Part shown: positions 53,075 to 63,037 of the stretch, in pieces
How positions within the stretch are numbered: position 1 is the stretch's first letter
Layout of the letters: every line of letters begins with the position of its first letter
Source: Mucilaginibacter pallidiroseus
GTDB taxonomy: Bacteria > Bacteroidota > Bacteroidia > Sphingobacteriales > Sphingobacteriaceae
DNA: 64,000 bases
Reading direction: 5' to 3'
NCBI RefSeq assembly: GCF_007846085.1
Contig: NZ_VOEJ01000004.1
Location: 1 to 64,000, forward strand
Made by a program: the position numbers and the translations under genes
The notes under the pieces: generated by a model
Told to the model about the DNA's origin: nothing
What the model saw: the letters and a program-made list of their open reading frames with translations, nothing else
The model's database searches: none

Positions 53075-55495
53075 TTATTTATGGTTTTTGTTCCAACCGA
53101 ATTTTAGCTTTCCTTCTTCTTCATGTGCACGAATGTGCAGCACAATGCCCTTCATGCGTTTCTTTTCGCGCTCCACAGGATCGGCAATTTCCGAATCGTT
53201 TTTTGGGTTACGCAGCGGAATGTCAACAGCTATATCAGTACCACGATCAAACCCGTAAACACCCTCCAGGTCCATATTTAAAACGCTTGAGTTTAACTGC
53301 ATCGGCTTTACAATTACCTTATCGCCCTGCACGTTAAAATGCGCATCGAGCACAGGTATGGTGATGTGCTTAACATCTCGAAACGGAAATGCAAATTTTC
53401 CTATGCCGGTTATAGGTTTGAAGTCGATAAGTGCTACATCCTGCAAGTTGAGATCAAGTGTACCATAAATTGATTTAGGGACAAGTGCTGCCGCATCTGT
53501 AACCAAGCCTGTAATATTAGTCTTTGCAGACAGGATGCCCCTGAAGTTATCAGATGTAAAATCCGTCATTCCGAAATTATTAAACGCCGCAAAAAATTCA
53601 CGGGTATTAACGTGGCTAATGGTTGTATTTAATGCAAACTTATTCACTTTTCCCTGTGTAAGCTTACCGCTCATGCTCATGGTACCTCCAGACGTTTTAA
53701 GGCCTGCATTTTTTATAATGATCCCGTCGGGCGTGGTAAGCAAATCGGCACGCGTTTGGGTGGCCAGGAACTTTTTATAAGAAAGCCTGTCAACCTGCAT
53801 GTGCACCTGGGCCTGGCCAAGCTCCAGCACGGTAGCCAACTGGTCTATCACATTGCTGCTTTGTTTGGACGGAGCACGTTTAGGCGGGGCGCCCTTTGCA
53901 GCTCCCAGAAAGCCTAAAAACTCGTTTAAATACAATTGCGGACTGCGTATTTGCCAGGTAAGCAGTGCTTTTTCTGGCGAGGTGTAATAAAGGTTTAAAA
54001 AGTTATTGATGCGCCCTTCCATATCAACAATACTTTTGCCGCTTTGCAGGTGTACGTTTTTAATTATCAGGTCTTCTTTAACAAAGTTTAACGACATCGA
54101 TGTTTTTTTCAGCAGCAGATTACGAGGGAAGTAATTGATATCTGTATTCCTGAAATTGATAGCACCCTGAACAAATGGCTTGTTAAATTTGTAATCGATA
54201 ACATTGGCGCGGTACCGTAAATTCATATCAACCCAGCCATTGGCAAATTTCGCCACGTTATCATCAAAAAAGTAATTGATATCTGCAGATGGGAAGCTTG
54301 ATTTAAAGTTGCCCGTTGCTACCGGCTTTGCAAGATTTACAATGCTTACGGTGTCCGACTTAAATGGCAGGTGGTTGTATTGCCCGCTTAGGTTGGTAAA
54401 CTGAATTACCGAATTTTCGTCGCCTGCTTCGCGGCCCTTTTCAAAGTGATTGCTGAAGAATGCGCTGAAGTTACAGTCTGTTATTTCCACACCGGGTGTT
54501 GTAAGCAAATTGCCATTGGTTTTTGCAGTTACATACAATAGCGGCTCGCCTCCGCCAAAACTGCCCGAAATATTAGCTGTAACAGCAATAGGGTTTTTAA
54601 GATCGTACTGATTTAAAACTTGCGTTATATTTTTTGCAAGTAATGCCGAAGCGTGGCGCCAAAGCAATTTATCGTTGGCCAGGTGTATAGAAAACTCCGA
54701 CGGTTTTTTTGATGTATTAAACACTGCGTTTACATTAAAACCGTCGCCACCAATATTTAAAGGCTTTGCCTGTATGCTTATGCGGCCGTTATCCTCGTTA
54801 TAACCTGCAACAAAATCCCCGTCGAGCTTCTTGTTTTTTATAAAGCTGCCGCGTTTAGTATTAAAGGCCATGCTTTTGGCCATAACATCCAGGTGGAAAC
54901 TGGCGCGCCAGCCGGTATCCGGGTAGGCCATGTTACCGTTGAGGCCATTTACGTCAAATTTAAATAGCTTATTGGCTTGCTGGTTATCTACTGTAAAGCT
55001 TACATCGCGAAGGGTAAATTTTTTAAGTTGTGTTGCCGAGCTACTTTCTGATGGATTGTCTTTTACCTGCTTGTTATCTTTTTTAAATACTGCAGTGTTG
55101 CTATAGCCCGTGCTATCGGTAAATAAATCAATAGCTGCGTTGCTGATGGTTATGTGGTTAACATCAATGGTGCCCCTGAACAGGGCCATGGTGTTGATGG
55201 AAACATCCAGGTTTTTAGCATCAAGCAAGGTGTGTTTGTGCTGGTCGTATTTTTTATCGCGTACGGTTACGTTGGCAAGGCCAAGAGATACGTCAGGAAA
55301 GCCCTTGAAAAAGTTAGGCTTCATGTCGCCAATAACCAGGGTGCCGTCCACACTTTTATCCAGTTGCTCATTCACCATTTTAAGCACTTTGGCTTTGTTG
55401 TAACTGATGTATATGCTGGCACCTACTATTGCTATTATAAAAAGCAATATGAGCGAACCTATAACGTACAAAATAACTTTTAACCAGCGTGGCAT
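53075..55495 (-). CDS. AsmA-family protein (bridge-type envelope lipid transport/assembly)
   Basis: 806 residues. One N-terminal TM helix (about 5-30) anchors it to the inner membrane; the rest is a long repetitive beta-rich periplasmic domain with AsmA N-terminal (LVIGDMKPNFFKGFPDVSLGLANVTV) and AsmA C-terminal regions (about 560-790). Large AsmA/TamB-like proteins form grooves that shuttle phospholipids between membranes. The role in this strain is inferred from the family. It is monocistronic, upstream of accA's terminator. Confidence 0.88.
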   Translation of the reverse strand: MPRWLKVILYVIGSLILLFIIAIVGASIYISYNKAKVLKMVNEQLDKSVDGTLVIGDMKPNFFKGFPDVSLGLANVTVRDKKYDQHKHTLLDAKNLDVSINTMALFRGTIDVNHITISNAAIDLFTDSTGYSNTAVFKKDNKQVKDNPSESSSATQLKKFTLRDVSFTVDNQQANKLFKFDVNGLNGNMAYPDTGWRASFHLDVMAKSMAFNTKRGSFIKNKKLDGDFVAGYNEDNGRISIQAKPLNIGGDGFNVNAVFNTSKKPSEFSIHLANDKLLWRHASALLAKNITQVLNQYDLKNPIAVTANISGSFGGGEPLLYVTAKTNGNLLTTPGVEITDCNFSAFFSNHFEKGREAGDENSVIQFTNLSGQYNHLPFKSDTVSIVNLAKPVATGNFKSSFPSADINYFFDDNVAKFANGWVDMNLRYRANVIDYKFNKPFVQGAINFRNTDINYFPRNLLLKKTSMSLNFVKEDLIIKNVHLQSGKSIVDMEGRINNFLNLYYTSPEKALLTWQIRSPQLYLNEFLGFLGAAKGAPPKRAPSKQSSNVIDQLATVLELGQAQVHMQVDRLSYKKFLATQTRADLLTTPDGIIIKNAGLKTSGGTMSMSGKLTQGKVNKFALNTTISHVNTREFFAAFNNFGMTDFTSDNFRGILSAKTNITGLVTDAAALVPKSIYGTLDLNLQDVALIDFKPITGIGKFAFPFRDVKHITIPVLDAHFNVQGDKVIVKPMQLNSSVLNMDLEGVYGFDRGTDIAVDIPLRNPKNDSEIADPVEREKKRMKGIVLHIRAHEEEGKLKFGWNKNHK

Positions 55496-55599
55496 AATGT
55501 TTTTTAAGGGTAATATATAAACGCTGATTTTTGTTTGATTTACAGGGTAATGATTAAGAGCGTTTCAGCGTAATTATCATTGCCAAAGTTTACCGTAGC

Positions 55600-55630
55600 A
55601 AAAAAGGCAACCCTTTTGAGGTTGCCTTTA
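55600..55630 (-). terminator. Rho-independent terminator of accA
   Basis: On the minus strand AAAGGCAAC pairs with GTTGCCTTT over a 9-nt loop and runs into TTTT. It lies 19 bp after the accA stop. Confidence 0.85.
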
Positions 55631-55648
55631 AATAATATATCAAACAGA

Positions 55649-56605
55649 CTAATCTTCCAATACAACACCCATGTTGCAGAATTTGTCTATACGCTCGGCA
55701 ACCAATTCGTCAATGTTGCGTTCGCCAAGTGATTTAAGATCTTTAAGCAATTGCTTTTTAAGTGTAGCCGCCATTGCAATAGGGTCTTGATGAGCGCCAC
55801 CAAGCGGTTCTTTTATAACACCGTCAATCAGCTTATTCTTCAACATTTCTGTTGATGTTAGCTTAAGCATTTCGGCAGCACGCTCTTTCTGTTCCCATGT
55901 TTTGAACAGGATGGTTGAACAGTTCTCCGGAGAGATAACTGAGTACCATGAGTTATCAAGCATCAACACCTTGTCACCGATACCTATACCCAATGCACCG
56001 CCCGATGCGCCTTCGCCAATTACTACGCAAATAACAGGTACTTTAAGTACTGCCATTTCCAGTAAATTGCGTGCAATAGCTTCACCCTGGCCACGCTCCT
56101 CAGCTTCCAGGCCCGGGAATGCTCCAGGTGTATCTATCAAAGTGATGATTGGCTTGCCGAATTTCTCGGCCATTTTCATAAGCCTGAGGGCTTTACGGTA
56201 ACCTTCGGGATTGGCCATGCCAAAGTTACGGTATTGGCGCTCTTTTGTGTTTCTGCCTTTTTGATGGCCTATAAACATGGCTGTTTCACCATTTATTGTA
56301 CCAAAACCGCCAATGATTGCTTTATCGTCGCCCACGGTACGGTCGCCATGCAGCTCAATAAAATCATCGCACATCAGCTCGATATACTGCAGCGTATAAG
56401 GCCGCTCGGGGTGGCGGGATATTTGTACCTTTTGCCAGCCGGTAAGGTTGCCGTATATCTCTTTTTTGGCCTCTTCCATTTTAGCCTCTAATTCGGCTAT
56501 TGTTGCAGACATATCAAGCTTGTTTTTTTCTTCAACCTGCCTAACTTTTTCTATCTGCCCCTGGAGCTCTGCCAGTGGTTTCTCAAAATCAAATGTAATC
56601 TTCAT
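55649..56605 (-). CDS. accA: Acetyl-CoA carboxylase carboxyltransferase subunit alpha
   Basis: 318 residues, full length. With AccD it transfers the carboxyl group from biotin to acetyl-CoA, giving malonyl-CoA for fatty-acid synthesis. Key segments: coiled N-terminus, [60 protein letters not shown] and [15 protein letters not shown] (oxyanion loops). accD is not in this window. It is followed by its own terminator. Confidence 0.97.
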   Translation of the reverse strand: MKITFDFEKPLAELQGQIEKVRQVEEKNKLDMSATIAELEAKMEEAKKEIYGNLTGWQKVQISRHPERPYTLQYIELMCDDFIELHGDRTVGDDKAIIGGFGTINGETAMFIGHQKGRNTKERQYRNFGMANPEGYRKALRLMKMAEKFGKPIITLIDTPGAFPGLEAEERGQGEAIARNLLEMAVLKVPVICVVIGEGASGGALGIGIGDKVLMLDNSWYSVISPENCSTILFKTWEQKERAAEMLKLTSTEMLKNKLIDGVIKEPLGGAHQDPIAMAATLKKQLLKDLKSLGERNIDELVAERIDKFCNMGVVLED

Positions 56606-56650
56606 ATAATTTTCCCGGCCGCTAAATTAAAAAAATCAAATGGCATATTA

Positions 56651-57151
56651 TCAATTATCATTTTTGAATGCTTGTAACTTCTTGATTTGCGGTTGCGAAA
56701 GCTGTTTCCAGGTGGCAAAAGCCGCCTGTAAAATAGCGTTGCGGAGTTCGCCCTGGTACAACCCATAGCGATTGGTATAATAAATAATTATTCCGTCGTT
56801 TAGTTTTTTTAACCTGAAAAGGCTGTCCATAGCCCGCTCATTGCGGATAATAAAGGTGCCCATTTCCTTCTTTTTAAATATCAAAGCGGTGTTTAGCTTA
56901 CTTATGGCGGCAGTTTGTACTGAGCTCAGGTCAATTTCCTTTTTATATTTCAATGCCTTAGCCGGTAGGGGGTAACCATTTATATCGGCTACTAAACCCA
57001 TGTTGTGCTGGTCCTCTCCATTTAATAGTGCATTGTATTGCCTGGCCGATAACGTTTTTACAGGCGATGGTTTTAGCAAGCTGTCGGCTGTTTGTGCGTA
57101 AGCTGTAACTGTATAGAGGAATGAAAGTGTTACTAAAAGGTATTTGTACAT
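56651..57151 (-). CDS. Exported protein of unknown function
   Basis: 166 residues with a Sec signal (to AYA-QT, about residue 20). The mature part is mixed alpha/beta with a C-terminal helical pair (IIYYTNRYGLYQGELRNAI, LQAAFATWKQLSQPQIKKL). No family recognised. It starts 32 bp after the metallophosphoesterase stop on the same strand, so co-transcription is likely. The next gene downstream is accA, 45 bp on. Confidence 0.65.
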   Translation of the reverse strand: MYKYLLVTLSFLYTVTAYAQTADSLLKPSPVKTLSARQYNALLNGEDQHNMGLVADINGYPLPAKALKYKKEIDLSSVQTAAISKLNTALIFKKKEMGTFIIRNERAMDSLFRLKKLNDGIIIYYTNRYGLYQGELRNAILQAAFATWKQLSQPQIKKLQAFKNDN

Positions 57152-57183
57152 ATGTGCAAGTGTAGGTGCAAAATTAGCAGCAG

Positions 57184-57939
57184 TTAGTGCGCCAAGTGAA
57201 AAGTATTCATAGTATCTGCCTCAAATTTGCCGTTACGGCTCATCACCACTTGTGTTTGTATTTTGAAGGCCGATAGTTGTAAAATGCAGTAACCAAAAGT
57301 TGTATTATCAAATTCCAGATCTTTTGCCTGTTTAACAATTTGGTATGACGATGCAGGAGTAATGATCTGGGTGATATTGTCACTTTGCAAAATATCTTCC
57401 ATATGATAGTGGCCGCAAAAAACAAAAACCTTTTCGTCAATCTCTTTTAATACGTTCGCAATCTCATCCCGCCCGTGCAGGGGATATTGCCTGTCAATAG
57501 GTGTGTCAACAGCAAGAATGGGATGATGAATAAACAATATTACAGGCTTATCGGTAACAAGCTTGTTTTTTAACCAGTGTAATTGCGCAGCGCTGATGCT
57601 CCCGGCCGAGGTATCCATATAAATGTATTTATAATGCTTGCCTTTTTCTGAGTAGTATAATTCATTCCCGGCAGGTAATTCGCCTATATAGTATTTTGCC
57701 GCCTCGCTAAAAGTATCATGATTGCCGATGATGTATTTAAGATTGAAGTGGTTAAGGGTTTTAAAGAACCATGGGTAGGCGCTGGCCGCACCAATATCGC
57801 CACCAAAAACTATATGATCAATTTCTCTTGTTGCCAAATCAGATAAAAGCAATTCCCATTGTTTGCGGGTATCTACGCCCTTTTCCTGCAGCAGGTTCTC
57901 ATCAAGGTGTATATCTGTTATAAAGGCTATGGTTTTCAT
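57184..57939 (-). CDS. Cytoplasmic calcineurin-like metallophosphoesterase
   Basis: 251 residues, no signal peptide. The five metal motifs are visible: TDIHLDE (Asp9, His11), FGGDIG, IGNHDTF, LFIHHPIL and FCGHYH. The layout resembles the CpdA-like cyclic-nucleotide phosphodiesterase group, but the substrate is not fixed by these motifs. It lies between the GH43 gene (52 bp upstream) and the exported unknown protein, on the same strand. Confidence 0.9.
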   Translation of the reverse strand: MKTIAFITDIHLDENLLQEKGVDTRKQWELLLSDLATREIDHIVFGGDIGAASAYPWFFKTLNHFNLKYIIGNHDTFSEAAKYYIGELPAGNELYYSEKGKHYKYIYMDTSAGSISAAQLHWLKNKLVTDKPVILFIHHPILAVDTPIDRQYPLHGRDEIANVLKEIDEKVFVFCGHYHMEDILQSDNITQIITPASSYQIVKQAKDLEFDNTTFGYCILQLSAFKIQTQVVMSRNGKFEADTMNTFHLAH

Positions 57940-57991
57940 AGGAATTGCATTTTAATTGCAACGTCCCGGCCAACATAATGTTCGGCAGTAA

Positions 57992-59743
57992 TTATTCCAC
58001 TTTTATCACTTTGGTCCTTCTTGAAATGCCGTTTTCATTGAAAGCTTCAATTTGGAAATAATAAGGCACACCCTTCTCCATGCCGTTAAAGTAGTATTCG
58101 TTTACATTGTACACCATAATGTTATTGTACAATTTATCCGGAGCTGTCCCCATATAAATGGTGTAGCCAACCGCACCGTCTGTTTGTCGCCAGCGTATCC
58201 ATGAGTTTCTGTTCTCTTCTTTACCACGTAGTGCAATAAGGTTTTTAACCGTATCCGGCGCCATACCGCCCCCTTTGCCAAATACCCGGAATCCGGATAA
58301 GGCAAACTTGCCTGTTGGCATATGTATATTTGTTATTCTTAAAAAACGTGCTTTTGCAGGTTGTGGCAGTTCCACATAATCATGCGGAACGTCGGTTTTG
58401 TTTTTGCTTTTATCAACCAACATGCGCCAGGTTTTCCCATCTGCAGATGCCGTTATTTTATACTGGTGATATACACCGGCAGATTTACCCATGAAGGTTG
58501 CATCCTGATCGGCATAGTTAATTTGTATTGCCCGTACGGTGCTTAATTCCCCCAAGTCTGTTTGCAGCCACTCGCCTGCGTTCGCGGTTTTGGCGCTCCA
58601 GTATGTTTTGATATCCTCATCTACAGCAAGATTGGGTACGTAAGCCCCAAGGGTTGATGATACCTGCACAGGTTTATTATAGTTGAGCAGCATCCAGCCG
58701 GTAAAGTTGCTTTTTAAATGATCTTCCTTGCCTGATGACAGGTAATGCGGATAATCGCCGTAGGCCGTGTTGGTGTACAGAACGCCATCGGCATCAAATC
58801 CGGCGGGCCAGAACCCAATGCGGCGCTCAAAGTTATTTTTAACATCAATAACCATGGTAGATATGTGCCAGTAGTTACCAAACTTATCGGCCCAGGTAGC
58901 ACCATGCCCGGCTCCTTTTGCAAAGCCGCCCGGTTTGTAACTAAACGGATTATGGCTTTGATAAGTAAACGGCCCAAGGGGTTTGTCGCCTATGTAAACA
59001 CCGTCGCCATAGCCGCGACCTTCGGTACCGGGAGCAGCGTATTGCAAATAGTATTTGCCGTTGTGCTTATTCATCCAGCCACCTTCCATAAAGCCAGTCA
59101 GGAAAACATTATCGTTATTTTCACCGAAGCGTTCCCAGCCGTGCTGCTTCCAGTCCAGTTTTATCATTTCCTTTTTAGGGCCAATAGGCTCAAATGTTTT
59201 GCGGTCAATTTCCTGCCCGTACATTGGCAGGGTGTTGCTGCTGCCATGATATATGTAAACGCGGCCGTCGTCATCGGCAAATAAGCCGGGGTCCCAGGCA
59301 CCAACCTTAAAGTAGTCTTTTGCCGCCTTCCAGGTATCGGTACGCGGGTCGGTACTCATCCATAGCGTAAAATCCTTGTTGTAGGTTGAGCCAATTACCA
59401 GCAAGGTATCGCCTAAAACCAGGGTGCCCGGAGCGCAAAGTTCATCGCCTTTAACTTCATTATAAGGCCTCACAAACTTGCGTGTTACAAACTTCCAGTT
59501 AAGCATATCGCTGCTCCACCAGTAACCAAATTGGTTAGTGCTGAACAAATAATAGTTACCTTTAAATAAGGTCATGGTTGGGTCGGCAGTGGCGCGGTGC
59601 TTGCCCCATGCTGCAAAATTTTCAAACGGGGTGTAGCCGTAATCAAGATTCAGCGGGTTGCAGTAAGTGAGGCGTTTGCTTTGTGCCGATGCTGCAGCAC
59701 AGCAAAAGATAAACAGTATGGCTGTTATACTTCTGATTTTCAT
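57992..59743 (-). CDS. GH43 glycoside hydrolase with C-terminal F5/8-type C and Fn3 domains
   Basis: 583 residues with a Sec signal (to about 20). The five-bladed propeller of GH43 spans about 25-350, with ADPTMTLFKGNYYLFST (catalytic-base Asp region), GAWDPGLFADDDGRVYIYHG and FMEGGWMNKHNGKYYLQYA (Glu acid region). Residues about 365-490 are a discoidin-like sugar-binding domain (IKTYWSAKTANAGEWLQTDLGEL) and the last 85 an Fn3 domain. It would release arabinose, xylose or galactose from plant or microbial polysaccharide in the periplasm. No SusC/D is adjacent. Confidence 0.9.
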   Translation of the reverse strand: MKIRSITAILFIFCCAAASAQSKRLTYCNPLNLDYGYTPFENFAAWGKHRATADPTMTLFKGNYYLFSTNQFGYWWSSDMLNWKFVTRKFVRPYNEVKGDELCAPGTLVLGDTLLVIGSTYNKDFTLWMSTDPRTDTWKAAKDYFKVGAWDPGLFADDDGRVYIYHGSSNTLPMYGQEIDRKTFEPIGPKKEMIKLDWKQHGWERFGENNDNVFLTGFMEGGWMNKHNGKYYLQYAAPGTEGRGYGDGVYIGDKPLGPFTYQSHNPFSYKPGGFAKGAGHGATWADKFGNYWHISTMVIDVKNNFERRIGFWPAGFDADGVLYTNTAYGDYPHYLSSGKEDHLKSNFTGWMLLNYNKPVQVSSTLGAYVPNLAVDEDIKTYWSAKTANAGEWLQTDLGELSTVRAIQINYADQDATFMGKSAGVYHQYKITASADGKTWRMLVDKSKNKTDVPHDYVELPQPAKARFLRITNIHMPTGKFALSGFRVFGKGGGMAPDTVKNLIALRGKEENRNSWIRWRQTDGAVGYTIYMGTAPDKLYNNIMVYNVNEYYFNGMEKGVPYYFQIEAFNENGISRRTKVIKVE

Positions 59744-59826
59744 AATAGCAGGGATGTTTGCTTTATAACCGGTTAAATCAAATATCAGATTTTATTATGG
59801 GAAGTACTAACGCTGCGTGACTAAAC

Positions 59827-59856
59827 AAAAACGCCCGGTAATTACACCAGGCGTTT
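59827..59856 (-). terminator. Terminator of the esterase lipoprotein gene
   Basis: On the minus strand AAACGCC pairs with GGCGTTT across a 15-nt loop and runs into TTGTTT. It lies 25 bp after the esterase stop. Confidence 0.75.
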
Positions 59857-59880
59857 CAAGTATATAAGATCAGGAGTTAA

Positions 59881-61008
59881 TTACATTCCGAATGCTTTCT
59901 TCAGTTGGTCGGCCGCATATTGTTCAGCTTCTTTGGCCTGCGGCACTACCGCACCCATACCAAAAAATTCATGAGTTACGCCGTCCCAATTTTTGCTATC
60001 CACGGTTACACCTGCGGCTTTAAGTTTATCAGCCAGCATCATGCCATCGCTTTGCAACGGATCAATTTCGGCAGTGATAATGGTAGTTGCGGGTAAACCT
60101 TTAAGATTTGCGCTAACCAGGCTTATGCGCGGATCTTTAGCCTCTGCCATGCTGTTTAAATAATTTTTAACGAACCATGCCATCATCGGCTTATCCAATG
60201 GTTTGGCAGCAGCATTTTTTACGTACGATGCCGTGTTCATGTCTGATTGTGCTACCGGGTAAACAGCCAATATAGCAGTAGGTAGCATTACTTTGCTATC
60301 ACGCGCTTTAATGGCTGTTGCAACAGCGAGGTTCCCACCAGCGCTTTCACCGGCTACGGCAATTTTTTTAGGGTCGCCTTTTATTGATGATGCATTTGCA
60401 ACCACCCATTTGTAAGCATCAAAAGCATCGTTGTGTGCAACCGGGAATTTATTTTCGGGCGCTAAACGGTAAGCTACAGATACCACAACGGCATCCGTCA
60501 TTTGTGCCAATGCATTTGGCGATGCATCATAAACATCAAGATTAGCAATTACAAAGCCGCCACCATGGTAGTACACAATTACCGGGTATGATGATTTACC
60601 TGTTTGTGGCGTATACACACGTACATGGATATCGCCACCATTTACCGGTATATCTTTACCCATGGTATCAACTTTAAAAGCAGGTTTAGCAATGCCATGC
60701 TCTTTCATCACATCCATCACGGCATCAGTAGGGGTATGATTTTTACGCGCCTCAACTGCGGTTAGTTGCGGGATAGGTTTATCGCCGTAGCTTGCCAATT
60801 TTTCAATAACAACCTGCATTTCAGGTTTCATTGATGGTGCCCAGGCCGGTGCAGGGCCCGCCGGTTTAAGTTCGGCAGCAGTGTCAGCTACAATGGCAGC
60901 AGTGTCTGCACCGGTGCTATCGGCGGCGGTCTTTTTTGCGTCACCGCTACAGGCTGCTGCAAGAAGCATGGCAGCAAGTGCAGTACTGTTAATGAAGTTT
61001 TTTTTCAT
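59881..61008 (-). CDS. HSL-family alpha/beta hydrolase lipoprotein
   Basis: 375 residues from the ATG at 61008 (a longer ORF from 61047 adds a non-signal leader). The lipobox LAAAC makes the protein a lipoprotein. The hormone-sensitive-lipase motifs follow: HGGGFVI (oxyanion hole), GESAGGN (nucleophile Ser), EIDPLQSDG (Asp) and THEFFGMG (His). It should hydrolyse short acyl esters at the envelope. It stands alone, divergent from the double-glycine peptide gene. Confidence 0.88.
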   Translation of the reverse strand: MKKNFINSTALAAMLLAAACSGDAKKTAADSTGADTAAIVADTAAELKPAGPAPAWAPSMKPEMQVVIEKLASYGDKPIPQLTAVEARKNHTPTDAVMDVMKEHGIAKPAFKVDTMGKDIPVNGGDIHVRVYTPQTGKSSYPVIVYYHGGGFVIANLDVYDASPNALAQMTDAVVVSVAYRLAPENKFPVAHNDAFDAYKWVVANASSIKGDPKKIAVAGESAGGNLAVATAIKARDSKVMLPTAILAVYPVAQSDMNTASYVKNAAAKPLDKPMMAWFVKNYLNSMAEAKDPRISLVSANLKGLPATTIITAEIDPLQSDGMMLADKLKAAGVTVDSKNWDGVTHEFFGMGAVVPQAKEAEQYAADQLKKAFGM

Positions 61009-61215
61009 GGTTTTTGTCTTAGTTATTTCGTTTTCACCATGCAACATCAGCTTATTTAAAAAAGTTTCCTTGTAAGATATGATTTTGAGTAATAGATATA
61101 AAATACAACCAAATGGGTTAATAATCTTCGTTTTTGTGCATTTAGGGGCTTATTATTTGATTTTTTTCAAAAACAATTGGCGCGCAAAAAATATTATAAT
61201 GTGTATTACTGACGC

Positions 61216-61464
61216 ATTATAATTAGAAACGATACAGGCTTTAAAGAGATGAACAACCAGGCATTAAACAACAGGGAAAATAACGACAATATTGGAAACG
61301 TAACCGAAGGCGTAGTTAAGCTAAGTGTTGAAATGAGCACTGAAGATTATGGTGTGCTGGTAGGAGGATACAACAGGAATTATCTTTACATAAATGAGGA
61401 GCTAAACTTTAATATATTTGGTTTAGGCAATAACCCGAACTATTAACTATATTATAATTAGAAA
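61216..61464. repeat. 14-bp direct repeats flanking the peptide gene
   Basis: ATTATAATTAGAAA occurs at 61216-61229 and again at 61451-61464, before and after the small peptide gene. Both copies are AT-rich, so chance is possible, but exact 14-bp identity around one gene could reflect duplication or an insertion of the gene. Confidence 0.45.
61249..61446 (+). CDS. Double-glycine leader peptide, probable secreted peptide precursor
   Basis: 65 residues. The leader ends in Gly39-Gly40 with the expected pattern before it: Met at -12, Ser at -11, Asp at -8, Tyr at -7 and Leu at -4 (MSTEDYGVLVGG). This is the cleavage signal for peptidase-containing ABC transporters. The core is 25 residues, rich in Asn and Tyr (YNRNYLY... 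NNPNY), without Cys. AAAGAG precedes the ATG and a strong terminator follows, so it is a single-gene unit. No transporter or modifying enzyme lies within the window. It may be a bacteriocin, pheromone or RiPP precursor. Confidence 0.7.
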   Translation: MNNQALNNRENNDNIGNVTEGVVKLSVEMSTEDYGVLVGGYNRNYLYINEELNFNIFGLGNNPNY

Positions 61465-61497
61465 AGGCGCTTTGAGATTATCAAAGCGCCTTTTTTT
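61464..61497 (+). terminator. Strong terminator of the peptide gene
   Basis: AAGGCGCTTTGA pairs perfectly with TCAAAGCGCCTT over a 5-nt loop, followed by seven T. It lies 17 bp after the peptide stop and faces the GH30 3' end. Confidence 0.92.
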
Positions 61498-61510
61498 AAT
61501 TTGCTGCAGC

Positions 61511-62971
61511 TTAATTTACCACTAACGTAGCAATTGAATGTGGTTGTGCGGTAACCTTTGCCGATTTACCTTTAATCCAAAGGCTGTAATCAAGTTTCTC
61601 ATCTGTGCTGTTCATAACCACAACAGCTAATGAGCCATCGGTATTCATGTAAGCTGTGGTAAGCAGTTTATCGCGGCTGGCAACACTTGCTACACGTTTT
61701 GCACCAGGTTTGATAAACTTGGAGAAATGCCCCATGTAATAGTATGAGTTGGTGTAGATAAGCTTTCCGCTGCGGGTATCTGCATGCACGGGTGCAAAGC
61801 AAAAATTGCCTACATGGTTGGGGCCACCTTTTTCGTCGAGCAGTATGTTCCAGTCTGTCCAGGCAACTGTACCGCCATTAAAGTCGTTTATCATCGAGAG
61901 GCCGTAACGCTCGCCTAACGACCAGTCGTTCAGTTTCTCAAAATCGAACTTTTCAACACAGCCTTCTGTAAATATCAGGTTCTTGTCGGGGAAGGCTTCA
62001 TGCGTTTGCCTAACGGCTGCAAAATTTTGGCCGGCACCTGTCCATGTTTCATACCAATGGAAACCAATACCCCATATATATTTTGCAGCTGCGGGATCTT
62101 CCAATATGGTGCTTGCGCGTTGGTAAAGCAAATCGCGGTTGTGGTCCCAAACTATCAGCTTTTTTGAAGCCATGCCGCCCTTGGCCAGGGTTGGGCCTAA
62201 AAAGTTCTTTACAAAGTCGCGCTCTTCCTCAGCCGTGTACTTGCATGACTCCCATGTTTGTGTAGCCATAGGCTCATTTTGTACTGATAGCCCCCAGATA
62301 GGGATGCCCGCTTTTTCGTAAGCGTTTATAAACTTCACATAAAAGTTGGCCCAGTTTTGCCGGTATTTAGGCAGCAGTTTGCCACCGTGCAAAACGTCAT
62401 TGTTATCCTTCATAAAAGCAGGCGGGCTCCAAGGCGATACAAACATGGTTAGCTTGCCACCCGCTGCCGCTGTTGCTTCCTTTATAAATGGAATGCGGTA
62501 TTTTTTGTCGTGGCTAATGTCAAACGTTTTCAAGTCGGCATCACCCTCTTTTACATAGCTGTAGCTGGCGCTGCTAAAGTCGCTGCTTTGTATGGTGGTG
62601 CGGGCAAGAGTAAAGCCAATGCCTTTTGTTTTGTCGTAGTAAGCGCTTAGCAACTCCTGCTGCTTGTCTTTTGGTAGTTTGTAAAAGGTTTCTGAAACAG
62701 CGTCTGTTAATGCGCCACCTATGCCTACCATGCTTTGAAAGGTTTTAGCCGGGTCAACAAATATGGCAAACTCCGTTTCGGGCGGTTGCGGGTTGCTGGT
62801 AAATTTAAGTGAGCCGTCGGGCGACAATCTTTTGTCGGTACCTTTTTCGGTTACATAAACCTTAACGGTTTTATTAGCAGCAGAGTAAGTGGTACCTTTT
62901 GGCATTGTTTTCTGCGCTATTGCTCCCGCGGAGATAAATAGCGAGAGGACTAAGAAATATCTTTTGGTCAT
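61511..62971 (-). CDS. GH30 glycoside hydrolase (glucosylceramidase family)
   Basis: 486 residues with a Sec signal (to AIA-QK, about 20). The TIM barrel has GIGGALTDAVSETFYKL near the start, acid/base Glu233 in SVQNEPMA and nucleophile Glu336 in LIFTEGC. The final 65 residues form the usual side beta-domain. Family members cleave beta-glucosyl, beta-xylosyl or beta-fucosyl bonds; the exact one is not determined. The ThuA gene is upstream on the same strand. Confidence 0.92.
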   Translation of the reverse strand: MTKRYFLVLSLFISAGAIAQKTMPKGTTYSAANKTVKVYVTEKGTDKRLSPDGSLKFTSNPQPPETEFAIFVDPAKTFQSMVGIGGALTDAVSETFYKLPKDKQQELLSAYYDKTKGIGFTLARTTIQSSDFSSASYSYVKEGDADLKTFDISHDKKYRIPFIKEATAAAGGKLTMFVSPWSPPAFMKDNNDVLHGGKLLPKYRQNWANFYVKFINAYEKAGIPIWGLSVQNEPMATQTWESCKYTAEEERDFVKNFLGPTLAKGGMASKKLIVWDHNRDLLYQRASTILEDPAAAKYIWGIGFHWYETWTGAGQNFAAVRQTHEAFPDKNLIFTEGCVEKFDFEKLNDWSLGERYGLSMINDFNGGTVAWTDWNILLDEKGGPNHVGNFCFAPVHADTRSGKLIYTNSYYYMGHFSKFIKPGAKRVASVASRDKLLTTAYMNTDGSLAVVVMNSTDEKLDYSLWIKGKSAKVTAQPHSIATLVVN

Positions 62972-63037
62972 GATAATTGGAAAGATGTTATTGGATTGCA
63001 GTATTGGCCAAATCTATTAAAATAAGCGCTGATAGTG

